From: Pseudomonas benzenivorans
GTDB taxonomy: Bacteria; Pseudomonadota; Gammaproteobacteria; Pseudomonadales; Pseudomonadaceae
Length of the DNA stretch: 64,000 nucleotides
NCBI RefSeq assembly: GCF_024397895.1
Contig: NZ_CP073346.1
Coordinates: forward strand, 3,658,001-3,722,000
Direction: 5' to 3'
Position 1 is the first letter of the stretch, and every line of letters begins with the position of its first letter. A model generated the notes under the pieces. That model did not search any database. It was not told where the DNA came from and was given only the letters and a program-made list of their open reading frames with translations. Position numbers and translations under genes: made by a program. Positions 23,303 through 31,966 of this stretch are shown piece after piece.

Positions 23303-24811
23303 TCAGGCCAGCGCCGTCTCCTTCGCCGTCAGCTCCAGCAACGCATCCGAACGCGCCTGCACCTCGCGGTAACGCTCCGGGTCGCGGGCCAGGACATCGC
23401 CCAGGGCGGGGAAGATCTCGTTCATCTTGCTGAGCCACTGCTGCGACTTGGCCTGCTCGGGGAAGCAGCGGCGGATCAGGTCGAGCATGATCGACACGGT
23501 CACCGAGGCGCCCGGCGAGGCGCCGAGCAGGGCGGCGATGGAGCCGTCCTCGGCGGCGACCAATTCGGTGCCGAACTGCAGGATGCCACCGCGCTTGGGG
23601 TCCTTCTTGATGATCTGCACACGCTGGCCGGCCACTTCCAGGCGCCAGTCCTCGGCCTTGGCCTCGGGGTAGAAGCCGCGCAGGGTTTCCAGGCGCTTTT
23701 CCTCGGACTGCAGCACTTCCTTGATCAGGTAGCGGGTCAGGTCGAAGTTGTCGCGGGCCACCGCCAGCATCGGCCCGATATTGCCCGGGCGGACCGACAG
23801 CGGCAGGTCGAGGTAGGAACCGTGACGCAGGAACTTGGTGGAGAAGCCGGCATAGGGGCCGAACAGCAGCGAGGTCTTGCCGTCCACCACGCGGGTGTCG
23901 AGGTGGGGCACCGACATCGGTGGTGAACCCACGGCCGCCTGGCTGTAGACCTTGGCCTGGTGCTGCTTGACCACTTCCGGGTTGTCGCAGCGCAGCCACT
24001 GGCCGCTCACCGGGAAGCCGCCGTAGCCCTTGCCTTCGGGGATGCCGGACAGTTGCAGCAGCGGCAGGGCTGCCCCGCCGGCGCCGAGGAATACGAACTT
24101 GGCCTGGATTTCGCGGCTGCTGCCGTCAGCCTGGTTCTTGATGCTTACACGCCAGCCCTGGGCGTTACGCTCGAGGCCGGTGACCTTCTGGCTGCACTTG
24201 ACCTCGGCCTGGGGCTGCTTGGCCAGATGGTCAAGCAGGTGTTTGGTCACCGCACCGAAGTTGACATCGGTGCCGCCCAGGACACGGGTAGCGGCGATCG
24301 GTTCGTTGGGATCGCGGCCCGGCATCATCAAAGGCATCCACTTGGCCATGGTGGCGCGGTCTTCGGTGTAGTCCATGTCGGCGAAGGCGTGGTGCTGGGT
24401 CAGGGCGTCGAAGCGCTTCTTGAGGAAGGCGATGCCCTCATGGCCGCGCACGAAGCTCAGGTGCGGCACCGAGCTGATGAAGGACTTGGGCGCGCCGAAG
24501 CTGCCTTTCTCGACCAGGTAGGCCCAGAACTGCTTGGATTCCTCGAACTGGGTATTGATGGTTACCGACTTCTTGATGTCGATCGAGCCATCGTCCGCCT
24601 CGGGGGTGTAGTTCAGCTCGCACAGCCCGGCATGACCGGTACCGGCGTTGTTCCAGGGGTTGGAGCTTTCGATCGCGCCGGATTCCATCAGTTCGATGAT
24701 TTCCAGGCTCATGCTCGGGTCGAGCTCCTTCAGCAGCACGGCCAGGGTCGCGCTCATGATGCCGGCCCCAACCAGCACCACATCTACTGCTTCGTAATCG
24801 TTGTGCGCCAT
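23303..24811 (-). CDS. mqo: Malate:quinone oxidoreductase
   Basis: This 502-residue FAD-dependent peripheral membrane enzyme oxidises malate to oxaloacetate and feeds electrons to the quinone pool. The N-terminal dinucleotide-binding motif is [13 protein letters not shown], followed by the Mqo signatures [13 protein letters not shown] and [15 protein letters not shown] 24811 is preceded by GGAG at 8 bases; the upstream in-frame GTG 24817 is too close to that site. Together with class I fumarase it covers two consecutive TCA steps. P. aeruginosa has two Mqo paralogues and I cannot say which this matches. Confidence 0.95.
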   Translation of the reverse strand: MAHNDYEAVDVVLVGAGIMSATLAVLLKELDPSMSLEIIELMESGAIESSNPWNNAGTGHAGLCELNYTPEADDGSIDIKKSVTINTQFEESKQFWAYLVEKGSFGAPKSFISSVPHLSFVRGHEGIAFLKKRFDALTQHHAFADMDYTEDRATMAKWMPLMMPGRDPNEPIAATRVLGGTDVNFGAVTKHLLDHLAKQPQAEVKCSQKVTGLERNAQGWRVSIKNQADGSSREIQAKFVFLGAGGAALPLLQLSGIPEGKGYGGFPVSGQWLRCDNPEVVKQHQAKVYSQAAVGSPPMSVPHLDTRVVDGKTSLLFGPYAGFSTKFLRHGSYLDLPLSVRPGNIGPMLAVARDNFDLTRYLIKEVLQSEEKRLETLRGFYPEAKAEDWRLEVAGQRVQIIKKDPKRGGILQFGTELVAAEDGSIAALLGASPGASVTVSIMLDLIRRCFPEQAKSQQWLSKMNEIFPALGDVLARDPERYREVQARSDALLELTAKETALA

Positions 24812-25242
24812 TACCACTACTCCAAAAAATCAGTACCCAATTGAAGGCAACAAAGCTCGGCGTGTGCTCACGCCGTTCAGCGGTCGCCGAACAGCCTCGG
24901 GGTCGTGGAGGTGATGACAGTGCGTTTGCCAGCCGCAAGATCGTTCATTATTCGCCACACTCTTGTGAAGTTGTTGAAACCGTTTTTTCGCGCTCTTTTG
25001 GAGCGGTGAACCTCAAAGGTGCGCGTCTGCCTCGGGCTGTCGTTGTCCGTGGTGCAAAGGGGCCATGCAGTGCTGCGCGGCATTATGCAAGTGGGGCAAA
25101 AACGGCAACCGAAAGGGGCAGCGCGTAGTGGGCGACTCTCTGGGGCGGGGCCCGATCAGGAGGCGTCCTTATAATCGGGGCGCGATTATAAGACGAAAGC
25201 GGGAAAATTGATCGTTCCGTGTGACTTTTCTTCTTCCGCCGG
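24812..25242. other. 431-base region upstream of mqo
   Basis: No gene is seen. The half nearer mqo (24940-25015) is AT-richer and likely holds the mqo promoter. The other half carries a perfect 10-bp palindrome containing TATAAT on both strands at 25168-25192, described separately. Confidence 0.45.
25168..25192. promoter_or_regulatory. Perfect palindrome with TATAAT on both strands
   Basis: CTTATAATCG and CGATTATAAG form a perfect inverted repeat around five bases. Each arm contains a consensus -10 hexamer, one per strand, but no good -35 lies at 16-18 bases from either. It may be an operator or the end of the 77-aa gene's transcript. Confidence 0.4.
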
Positions 25243-25476
25243 TCAGGCCGCCAACGCTTTGCCGAAGCGCGGGTGTGTGGCGACTGGCTGGGCCCGCGCG
25301 CCGGCGGGCAGTGGCTGGTTCAGCCAACTGAGGCGTTGTTCGTTGACCTCGACCCAGCCCTTGCCGTGCGGGGCCTGGGCCGACTGGCGAAAGGCGCGGC
25401 ATAGACCCTGGACGTCGAGCAGGGCGAAGGTGCGCAGTGGCTGGCGGGGGGCGAATAGCGAACGAAGCGACAACAT
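25243..25476 (-). CDS. Small conserved-looking protein of unknown function (77 aa)
   Basis: The protein starts M-L-S-L-R-S-L-F-A-P-R-Q-P-L-R-T-F and has a compact mixed sequence with two W-containing segments (G-W-V-E-V-N-E and L-S-W-L-N-Q-P-L-P). No domain is recognised and there is no signal peptide. Codon choice looks coding, and it resembles small proteins I associate with Pseudomonas near mqo, but this is from memory. Ribosome-binding site is weak (AAGAG). Confidence 0.55.
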   Translation of the reverse strand: MLSLRSLFAPRQPLRTFALLDVQGLCRAFRQSAQAPHGKGWVEVNEQRLSWLNQPLPAGARAQPVATHPRFGKALAA

Positions 25477-25645
25477 GGCGCAGAGCTCTTGGCGGTGACG
25501 ACTAAAGTCTTATGCCATCCGGCGATGACAGGGGCATGACAGGAACCCGCAGGGGGCGTGGTCTGTCATACAGCCGACGCTGTTAGCGCATCGAGCCGCT
25601 GGTTATACTGCCGGCCACTTCGCACCCCTCTATGGAGAGATGAGC

Positions 25646-26230
25646 ATGCTGCCTCGCCTGCTGTTTGGATTGATCGCTGCCGCCAGCCTGACCCTGGCCG
25701 GCTGTGCCCACAGCCCGCAACAACTCAGCCCGCAACCGAAGATCAACAGCCCCCTGGTTGCCGTAGGCCAGGGCCAGCCCGTGGTGGTGCGGGTGGTCGA
25801 CGGGCGCCCGTCGCCGGTGCTCGGCACTCGCGGTGGCCTGTACCCGGAAACCAGCGCCATCAGCGTCAGGGGGCAGGATATTCTGCCCAAGCTGCAGGCC
25901 GAGGCCGAGGCGGCGGTACGTCTGCTCGGCTTCACCCCGACGCCGAACGCCTACAACGCGCCGCAGCTGACCCTGACCCTGGCCGAGCTCAAGTACCAGT
26001 CGCCGAAAGAGGGGATGTACGTCACCGAGTCGGACATCACCGCGACCATTCGGGCTGACGTGCAGAACAGCTCGCGCCGCTACAGCGGCCGTTATGGGGC
26101 CTCGTTGAACCAGCGTTTCGGCATGGCGCCGAACCAGGAAACCAACACCAAGCTGGTCAGCGACGTGTTGAGCGATGCGCTGACGCGCGCCTTCAAGGAT
26201 CCGACTATCGGCAAGCTGTTGCTCCAGTGA
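25646..26230 (+). CDS. YajG family lipoprotein
   Basis: This 194-residue lipoprotein has a clear lipobox (L-T-L-A-G-C20). The mature part matches the YajG family, with D-G-R-P-S-P-V-L-G-T-R near the N-terminus and S-D-V-L-S-D-A-L-T-R-A-F-x-D-P-T-I-G-K-L-L near the C-terminus. These are outer-membrane-associated proteins of unknown function. ATG 25646 is preferred over ATG 25640 because GGAGAG is 6 bases upstream of the former and abuts the latter. A strong terminator follows. Confidence 0.88.
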   Translation: MLPRLLFGLIAAASLTLAGCAHSPQQLSPQPKINSPLVAVGQGQPVVVRVVDGRPSPVLGTRGGLYPETSAISVRGQDILPKLQAEAEAAVRLLGFTPTPNAYNAPQLTLTLAELKYQSPKEGMYVTESDITATIRADVQNSSRRYSGRYGASLNQRFGMAPNQETNTKLVSDVLSDALTRAFKDPTIGKLLLQ

Positions 26231-26247
26231 GTGGGCAGCGGTAATTG

Positions 26248-26274
26248 AAAAGCCCGGATTTATCCGGGCTTTTT
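26248..26274. terminator. Bidirectional intrinsic terminator
   Basis: The stem AAAAGCCCGGA / TCCGGGCTTTT with a 4-base loop separates the YajG-type gene from the convergent 68-aa gene and has T runs on both strands. Confidence 0.88.
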
Positions 26275-26293
26275 CTTGCGCGCGGGTCAGGCT

Positions 26294-26500
26294 TCAGGCC
26301 GCTTCGGCGTAAAGCTCCGGCAGGCTCAGGCCGGTGCGCCGGTCGATATCCGGCAGGTCGTAGTGTTCGTGGCCACCGAGGGCGCAGTAGATCAGCCACT
26401 GGTGGTCTTGCACATTGAAGGAGAGACCGTCGATAAGGTCTTGCACTTCATCCAGCGAGTCGATCAGGTAGTCGCGGTCAAGGGGTTGTGGGTTGAGCAT
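26294..26500 (-). CDS. Small acidic conserved protein (68 aa)
   Basis: This 68-residue acidic protein (M-L-N-P-Q-P-L-D-R-D-Y-L-I-D-S-L-D-E-V) has a regular helix-rich sequence and no signal peptide. Function unknown; no known domain is recognised. A good GGAGA site lies before the ATG and coding composition is normal. Confidence 0.65.
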   Translation of the reverse strand: MLNPQPLDRDYLIDSLDEVQDLIDGLSFNVQDHQWLIYCALGGHEHYDLPDIDRRTGLSLPELYAEAA

Positions 26501-26891
26501 GGTGATGTCTCCGTGGTCGGGTCGAATACGCGTCCGTGCTGCGGCCGCATATCAAAGAGCAGTCAAACCCTAGGCCAGCCATATGACGATTTCGGGGTGT
26601 ATTCAGACGATTTCGGGATAGCCCCTTCGTTCGTCGGGAACAAAACTTATAAACATGGCGCTCCAGTAAACTGCCCCGCGTATTTCGGACGGTTCGCGGG
26701 AGCGTGGCGGTGTGAAGTGCGATCGACGGCGCTGCGCGTGGCGGTCCGTCGGCGTTGCGAGTGGCTCAAGCCGCGGCTTTGTTCCGCTGATATCCCCCGC
26801 CAGATCGCTTCCCGCTGCTCGAGTGAGCCGGTTTTTCCCCTTTGTGGTGCGCATGGCCCGGCCATGCACCGTTGTGATGTGGAGGTTGCTG
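26501..26891. other. 391-base gap with a tandem direct repeat
   Basis: No gene is supported; an open frame running into 26892 has non-coding composition. The region is AT-richer at 26570-26660 and holds two copies of GACGATTTCGGG (26585 and 26606). Promoters for both flanking genes probably lie here. Confidence 0.45.
26585..26617. repeat. Tandem 12-base direct repeats spaced 21 bases
   Basis: GACGATTTCGGG occurs at 26585-26596 and 26606-26617, a start-to-start distance of 21 bases or two helical turns, which is the geometry expected for a dimer of a direct-repeat-binding regulator. Confidence 0.45.
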
Positions 26892-27179
26892 ATGTCCCTG
26901 CAGGCGCTCTGGTCGCTGTTTCTTGCCCATCCGGCCCAGGCGGCCAACTCCCTGGCGCTGTTCTTCGCCGTGGCCGGGGCCTGGCTGCTGCTGGCCACCC
27001 GCCTGCGCGAGCAGCGCGGTTCTGCTCGCCTGGCGGCCGAAAGCCAGCTCGATGAGGTCGCCGGGCAGGCCAGCCTGCTGAGCGAGCCGACCCTGCGGAT
27101 GAACCGCTTCTTCTACCGTTTCGGCTACGCCTGCCTGGCGATCGCCCTGGCGGTGTCGGGGATCAGCACCAAGCTGTGA
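26892..27179 (+). CDS. Small membrane protein of unknown function (95 aa)
   Basis: This 95-residue protein has two hydrophobic segments: residues ~17-34 (N-S-L-A-L-F-F-A-V-A-G-A-W-L-L-L) and the C-terminal ~78-92 (A-C-L-A-I-A-L-A-V-S-G-I-S), with a charged loop between them, so both ends probably face the same side. No family is recognised. GGAGG precedes ATG 26892; the longer frame to 26712 is not supported. A terminator follows. Confidence 0.72.
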   Translation: MSLQALWSLFLAHPAQAANSLALFFAVAGAWLLLATRLREQRGSARLAAESQLDEVAGQASLLSEPTLRMNRFFYRFGYACLAIALAVSGISTKL

Positions 27180-27197
27180 CCCGCTTCGGCGAGAAAC

Positions 27198-27226
27198 AAA
27201 AAAGGCAGCCCGCGGGCTGCCTTTTT
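27198..27226. terminator. Bidirectional intrinsic terminator
   Basis: The stem GGCAGCC / GGCTGCC around CGCG, extended by A6 and T5 flanks, sits between convergent genes and serves both. Confidence 0.9.
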
Positions 27227-27242
27227 CATGGGACGACGAAGC

Positions 27243-28406
27243 CTAGAGCGGCAAGCCGGCCTTGACACGGTACTGGTTGCGCACCGGGTTGGCGTACTGC
27301 AGCACCAGATAGGGCTGCTGCTCGGCCGGGCAGGCCGCCAGGCGCTGCTGCCACTGCGCCTGGGCGGCGGCCAGCTCTTCGGCGGGGAACAGCTGGGCGG
27401 CGTCGGGCACCTGCAGCTCGGGATCGCGCTCGGCCCACATCGCATAGGCCAGGTAGTGCACCGGGAACAGGCGATAGCCGGCGAGTATGTGCCGGTCCAT
27501 CTCGGCGGCCAGTTGCTTGCTGTCGTCCAGGCCGCGGCTCAGCGGCTCGCCGAAATGCACATGCACCCGGCCCTTGTAGCCGGTGATGCCGAGGGCGATG
27601 CTCTTGTCGTCCTCGCCGGGAGCCTTGTCGTAGCGGCCGGTGCTGGCGCGGACATACAGTTCGCGGGCCTTGGCCTGGTCGCAGGGGTCGTACTCGTAGC
27701 TGATCGACACCGGCGTCAGCTGCAGCGAGGCGACGACCTCGGCGAACGGCTCATCCTTGCGGCTCATGTGGAACATCTTGAGGATCGCCGAGTCGGTGCG
27801 GTCGTCACCGTCCTTGGCCCGCCCCTCGGCCTGGGCGATCCAGATCGACTCGCGGTCCTGGCGGATCGAGTGGTTGATGTAGGCCGACAGCAGCTGGTAG
27901 GCGGCGAGCTTCTCGCGGCGGCCGCTGATCGAGCGGTGTACGATGAAACTCTTGTTCAGGCGCATCAGGTCGCTGACGAAGGGCTTCTGCAGCAGGTTGT
28001 CGCCGATGGCGATGCGCGGCGTCGGCAGACCGGCGTGGTACACGGCATAGTTGACGAAGGCCGGGTCCATGACGATGTCGCGGTGATTGGCGAGAAACAG
28101 GTAAGCGCTGCCGGCCTTGAGGCGCTCGACGCCGGAGTAGGTGACGCCGTCGGTGGCCTGTTCGATGGTGCGGTCGACGTAGTCCTCGACCCTGTCCTGT
28201 AGGGCCGCCACCGAGGCGACATCGCGGAACTCGCGGCGCAGCCGATAGGCTATAAGAGGTTTAAGCAGCCAACCCAGGGGATTGGCCAGACGCGGAAAGC
28301 GGAACTGGGTGAGGATGTCCAGGAACGCATCGTCGGCCAGCAGGCGTGCCAGGACGGCGGGGACTTCGGCGTCGGCGTAGGGTCGGATGGCATCGAATTC
28401 GCCCAT
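27243..28406 (-). CDS. 1-acyl-glycerol-3-phosphate/PlsB-type acyltransferase
   Basis: This ~387-residue protein has a PlsC/PlsB acyltransferase domain. Block I reads L-F-L-A-N-H-R-D-I-V-M-D (His108), with the Asp one residue later than in the canonical H-x4-D, a variant known in N-H-R-D-I-type members. It probably moves an acyl chain onto a glycerol-phosphate-like acceptor at the inner membrane. No strong transmembrane segment is seen. Two adjacent ATG codons (28409, 28406) follow an AAGAGAG site; the second gives better spacing. Confidence 0.8.
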   Translation of the reverse strand: MGEFDAIRPYADAEVPAVLARLLADDAFLDILTQFRFPRLANPLGWLLKPLIAYRLRREFRDVASVAALQDRVEDYVDRTIEQATDGVTYSGVERLKAGSAYLFLANHRDIVMDPAFVNYAVYHAGLPTPRIAIGDNLLQKPFVSDLMRLNKSFIVHRSISGRREKLAAYQLLSAYINHSIRQDRESIWIAQAEGRAKDGDDRTDSAILKMFHMSRKDEPFAEVVASLQLTPVSISYEYDPCDQAKARELYVRASTGRYDKAPGEDDKSIALGITGYKGRVHVHFGEPLSRGLDDSKQLAAEMDRHILAGYRLFPVHYLAYAMWAERDPELQVPDAAQLFPAEELAAAQAQWQQRLAACPAEQQPYLVLQYANPVRNQYRVKAGLPL

Positions 28407-28521
28407 CATGCTCTCTTGTCGTTGTTCGGCTGCGGTAAACAGGCCTGTTGTGGGTGAGTCCCCGGTTTGCGGGGCCAGCAATAGACCGGCGATTATACCC
28501 GCAAGTCACACGGAGGCCGCG

Positions 28522-28704
28522 ATGCTGGAAACTCAGGCGTATCAATGCCCCTATTGCGGCGAGGCGGTCGAGGCGGTGCTCGACCTGTCCGCCGGTGATC
28601 AGCAGTACATCGAGGACTGTCCGGTGTGCTGCCGGCCGATCGTCTTCGACCTGCGCACCGATGGCGTAGACTGGACCCTGGACGTCCGTGGGGAAAACGA
28701 TTGA
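28522..28704 (+). CDS. CPXCG motif-containing cysteine-rich protein
   Basis: This 60-residue protein has two Cys pairs, C-P-Y-C-G (residue ~10) and C-P-V-C-C (residue ~34), in the CPXCG small-protein family. The four cysteines probably bind zinc as a ribbon. Function unknown. CGGAGG precedes ATG 28522. The stop overlaps the next start (TGATG), so it is co-translated with a DUF2007 protein. Confidence 0.85.
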   Translation: MLETQAYQCPYCGEAVEAVLDLSAGDQQYIEDCPVCCRPIVFDLRTDGVDWTLDVRGEND

Positions 28705-28964
28705 TGCAACGCATCTACGAACCGCTGGACCTGATGGAGGGCGAGATGCTGCTGGGCATGCTGGCCAGCGAAGGCATCGAGGCCCATCTCGCCGGGCGCC
28801 ACCTGGTGGGCGCTGTCGGCGAGCTGCCGGCCTGCGGCCTGCTCGGGTTGATGGTCGAGGACCCCCAGGCCGAGCGCGCACAGCGGTTGATCGCCGCGTA
28901 CAATGCCGCCCAACCGCTGCCCGGCGACGAGCCGGAGAACACCCAGGGCGTGCTGATCTGCTGA
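28704..28964 (+). CDS. DUF2007 domain protein (putative signal-transducing)
   Basis: This 86-residue protein has the DUF2007 pattern: residues 1-30 form a ferredoxin-like half (I-Y-E-P-L-D-L-M-E-G-E-M-L-L-G-M-L-A-S-E-G-I-E-A), and V-E-D-P-Q-A-E-R-A-Q-R-L-I follows. Members are annotated as putative prokaryotic signal-transducing proteins without biochemical proof. It starts within the stop of the CPXCG gene and is followed 37 bases later by a SRAP homologue, so three small genes may share one transcript. Confidence 0.82.
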   Translation: MQRIYEPLDLMEGEMLLGMLASEGIEAHLAGRHLVGAVGELPACGLLGLMVEDPQAERAQRLIAAYNAAQPLPGDEPENTQGVLIC

Positions 28965-29001
28965 TCCGCCTTCGCCCGCCCGCCTGCTATCGAGTTGCCC
29001 C

Positions 29002-29619
29002 ATGAGTGGACGTTTTGCCCTGTTCCGCTGGACGCCCGCGTTCGCGGCGCTGCCCGGCTTTCCCGCCGACCAGCTCCCCCACTGGAACATCGCGCCCCAT
29101 GCCCAGGTGCTGTTGCTGCGCCAGCTCGCCGGCGAGCGCCAGCTGGCCCGCGCGCGCTGGGGGCTGACCCCGCCCTGGCTCACCGACCTGTCGAAGACCC
29201 CGGCCCAGGCGCGCGCCGAGACCCTGGCCGAGCAGCCGATGTTCCGCCAGGCGTTCCGCCAGCGCCGCGGCCTGCTGCCGGCCAACGGCTTCTACGAGTG
29301 GCGCGGCACCACGCGCAAGCGCCCCTACTGGCTGACGGGCGAGGGCTCGCTGCTGTATTTCGCTGCGCTGTGGGAGGCCTATCCGGTGGCGGGACATGTC
29401 TACCTGAGCGTCGCCCTGGTGACTCAGGCGGCGGCCAACCAGCGTCGTCCGCTGATTCTCGACGAGGCCGGCCAGGCGGCCTGGCTGGCCGAGGACACGC
29501 CACAGGCCGATCTGCTGGCGCTGCTGGCCAGCCCGCCACCGCCGCTGCGCGAGCGGGTGTTGGCCAACCTGGTCAACGACCCCAAGCTCGACGGGCCGGA
29601 GTGCCTGACGCCGGCCTGA
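29002..29619 (+). CDS. SRAP (YedK/HMCES-like) family protein with degenerate active site
   Basis: This 205-residue protein has the SRAP fold, which in YedK/HMCES crosslinks to abasic sites in single-stranded DNA through Cys2. Conserved landmarks remain: A-R-W-G-L-T-P-P-W, A-R-A-E-T, N-G-F-Y-E-W and R-R-P-L-I-L. Key residues are changed. The invariant Cys2 is Ser (M-S-G-R; AGT codon), the Asn before A-R-A-E-T is Gln69, and the His in the I-H-D-R-x-P motif is Asn146 by my alignment; only Glu99 remains. Cys-type DNA crosslinking is therefore not possible, though DNA binding could persist. No frameshift is seen and codon use is normal. Confidence 0.85.
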   Translation: MSGRFALFRWTPAFAALPGFPADQLPHWNIAPHAQVLLLRQLAGERQLARARWGLTPPWLTDLSKTPAQARAETLAEQPMFRQAFRQRRGLLPANGFYEWRGTTRKRPYWLTGEGSLLYFAALWEAYPVAGHVYLSVALVTQAAANQRRPLILDEAGQAAWLAEDTPQADLLALLASPPPPLRERVLANLVNDPKLDGPECLTPA

Positions 29620-29641
29620 GCGCGGCCGCCGATGGAGCCGC

Positions 29642-31795
29642 TCAGACCTTGAACTGGTTGATCAGCCGGCGTTGCTGCTCGGCCAGCTTGGTCAGGTGGG
29701 CGCTGGCCTGGCTGGCATCGTCGGCGCCACTGGCCACCTGATTGGCGACCTGGCCGATGTTGCTGACGTTGCGGTTGATGTCCTCGGCCACCGCACTCTG
29801 CTCCTCGGCGGCACTGGCGATCTGGGTGTTCATGTCATTGATCACCGAGACCGCCTGGGTGATCGACGCCAGCGCCTCGGCGGCCTCGCTGGCCTGGCGA
29901 ACGCTGACGTCGGTGCGGCTCTGGCTGTCCTCCATGACCTTCACCACTTCCCGGGTGCCGTGCTGCAGCTGCTCGATCATGTTCTGGATCTCGCCGGTCG
30001 CCTGCTGCGTCTTCTGCGCCAGGTTGCGCACTTCGTCGGCGACCACGGCGAAGCCGCGGCCCTGCTCACCGGCCCGCGCCGCTTCGATCGCCGCGTTGAG
30101 GGCGAGCAGGTTGGTCTGCTCGGCGATGCTGCGAATGGTCACCAGGATGGCGTTGATGTTCTCGCTGTCCTGGGCCAGGTTCTGCACCACGCCCACCGCG
30201 CGGCCGATCTCGCCGGCCAGCGCGCTGATGGCGTCGGCGCTCTGCTGGACGATCTGCTTGCCGTGGCTGGCCGCCTGGTCGGCGTGGTTGGCGGCCTCCG
30301 CCGCCTGGGTGGCGTTGCGCGCGACGTCCTGGGCGGTGGCGGTCATCTCATGCACGGCGGTGGCCACCAGCTCGATTTCGGCCAGCTGTTGCTGCACCCC
30401 CTGGTTGGTGCGAATGGCGATGTCGGCGGTGTGCTCGGAGGAGTCGCTGACCTGCTGCACCGAGCCGATCACCTGGCCGATCATCGCCTGCAGTTTGCCA
30501 AGGAAGGTGTTGAAGCCGCTGGCAATGGCTCCCAGCTCGTCGCGCCGGACGCTGCTCAGGCGGCGGGTCAGGTCGCCCTCGCCCTGGGCGATGTCGTCGA
30601 GCATGGCGACCATCTGCCTGAGCGGACGGGCGATGCCGTAGCCGACGAACCACACCACCAGCAGGCCGATAGCGGCGATCAGCAGGCCGACGAGGGCCAT
30701 GCCGAGGGTATCGGTGTCGCGCTGTTTGCCGAGGTCGCGCTGCATCGCCTGCAGGTCGGCCATCACGGTGTCCAGCGGCAGCTTCAGCATCAGGGTCCAG
30801 CGCGCATCCGTGTTGCCGATGGGGAAGCTTTGCAGCAGCTGGATGTGACTGGCGGCGTGATCGCCGTCGATGCCCTGTACGTCATAGCGGGTCTGACCCG
30901 GCTGCAGGCCCTGCAGCTTGCCCATGGCGTCGGTGTCGAGGAGTTCGCTGGCCGGCTGGCCGAGCTTGTCCGGGGCCTGGGTCGAGGCCACCAGGCGGCC
31001 GTTGCTGGCAATCAGCGCCAGCTCGCCGGCGCCGTCGTAGAGCTGCTGGTCGGCCGCGAGCAGCAGGTCCTGAATGAAGTTCACCGACAGGTCTGCGCCG
31101 GCGATGCCGCGGAACTGGCCGTCGACCAGGATGGGGGTGGTGAAGGACGCCAGCATGACCATCTTGCCGCCGACGTCGTAGGGGGCCGGGTCGATGGCGC
31201 AGGGACGCTTGCGCTCTTTCGGGCACAGGTAGTACTCGCCCTCGCGCACGCCGGTGGGCAGCAGCTTGTCACTCTCCATGAAGCCGATCACGTCCAGCCC
31301 CAGGCTGCCATCGGCGTTGCGGAACCACCAGGGGGTGAAGCGCCCCGTGCCGTCGTTGCCGCCGGCTTTGTCGCCCAGGTAGAACTGATCGTTGCCATCG
31401 AAGGCGTTGGGCTCCCAGCCCAGGTAGCTGCCCAGCAACTTGGGATTCTGCGCGGTGGTTTCCCGCACCAGGTTGAACAGCTCCTCGCGGCTCAGCGACA
31501 GCAGGCGGCCGCCGTCGGCCGCCTGCATGCCGACCAGGGCGTTGACCCGCGCCAGGTCGGCAGTCACCTGCAGGGGCAGTTCCAGCTCGCGCTGGATCTG
31601 CAGCACCTGGGCATTGGCCAGGGCCGTCAGGCGCTGCTCGATGACCTGTTCGAGCTGGGCCTGAGTGCGCCGCTGCACCAGTTCCTGGGTGCGTGCGCCG
31701 GCAAACAAGGCGTACAGCACCAGGGCCACGACCACCGCCAGTACGCTGGCGCCGGCCAGTGCGGCCACGGAAAACTGAATGGATCTGAATTTCAT
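29642..31795 (-). CDS. Methyl-accepting chemotaxis protein with dCache sensor
   Basis: This 717-residue chemoreceptor has TM1 at residues ~8-32, a large periplasmic dCache domain (~40-355, with P-W-W-F-R-N-A and G-V-A-G-A-D-like segments), TM2 (~362-385), a HAMP domain, and a cytoplasmic signalling domain with the hairpin tip [19 protein letters not shown]. It senses a small ligand and controls CheA. Size and layout resemble the TlpQ/McpU amine receptors of pseudomonads, but the ligand cannot be named from sequence alone. GGAG precedes the ATG. Confidence 0.9.
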   Translation of the reverse strand: MKFRSIQFSVAALAGASVLAVVVALVLYALFAGARTQELVQRRTQAQLEQVIEQRLTALANAQVLQIQRELELPLQVTADLARVNALVGMQAADGGRLLSLSREELFNLVRETTAQNPKLLGSYLGWEPNAFDGNDQFYLGDKAGGNDGTGRFTPWWFRNADGSLGLDVIGFMESDKLLPTGVREGEYYLCPKERKRPCAIDPAPYDVGGKMVMLASFTTPILVDGQFRGIAGADLSVNFIQDLLLAADQQLYDGAGELALIASNGRLVASTQAPDKLGQPASELLDTDAMGKLQGLQPGQTRYDVQGIDGDHAASHIQLLQSFPIGNTDARWTLMLKLPLDTVMADLQAMQRDLGKQRDTDTLGMALVGLLIAAIGLLVVWFVGYGIARPLRQMVAMLDDIAQGEGDLTRRLSSVRRDELGAIASGFNTFLGKLQAMIGQVIGSVQQVSDSSEHTADIAIRTNQGVQQQLAEIELVATAVHEMTATAQDVARNATQAAEAANHADQAASHGKQIVQQSADAISALAGEIGRAVGVVQNLAQDSENINAILVTIRSIAEQTNLLALNAAIEAARAGEQGRGFAVVADEVRNLAQKTQQATGEIQNMIEQLQHGTREVVKVMEDSQSRTDVSVRQASEAAEALASITQAVSVINDMNTQIASAAEEQSAVAEDINRNVSNIGQVANQVASGADDASQASAHLTKLAEQQRRLINQFKV

Positions 31796-31966
31796 GGAGA
31801 CTCCAAGCTCACGGGAAAACGCTCGTCCCTAAGTCGGCAGCGCAGAAAAAAACTGAGGGACGATTGTGCGAAATGTGTGAGCCTGCTGTCTGTCTAGATG
31901 CGACGCGGTTGCCGGTCATTCCCGCGCGGCCGTAGCATAGCCGGCTCAAATTGATGGAGAAGCACC

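Noticed and set aside
24970..24990. PsrA-like site GAAAC-GTTTT upstream of mqo
   Set aside because: The spacer is one base and the second half-site lacks the terminal G/C, so it does not fit the consensus.
29672..31897. 741-codon plus-strand frame opposite the chemoreceptor gene
   Set aside because: The chemoreceptor on the minus strand has clear HAMP and signalling-tip motifs. The plus frame is a His/Gly/Val-rich shadow without domains.
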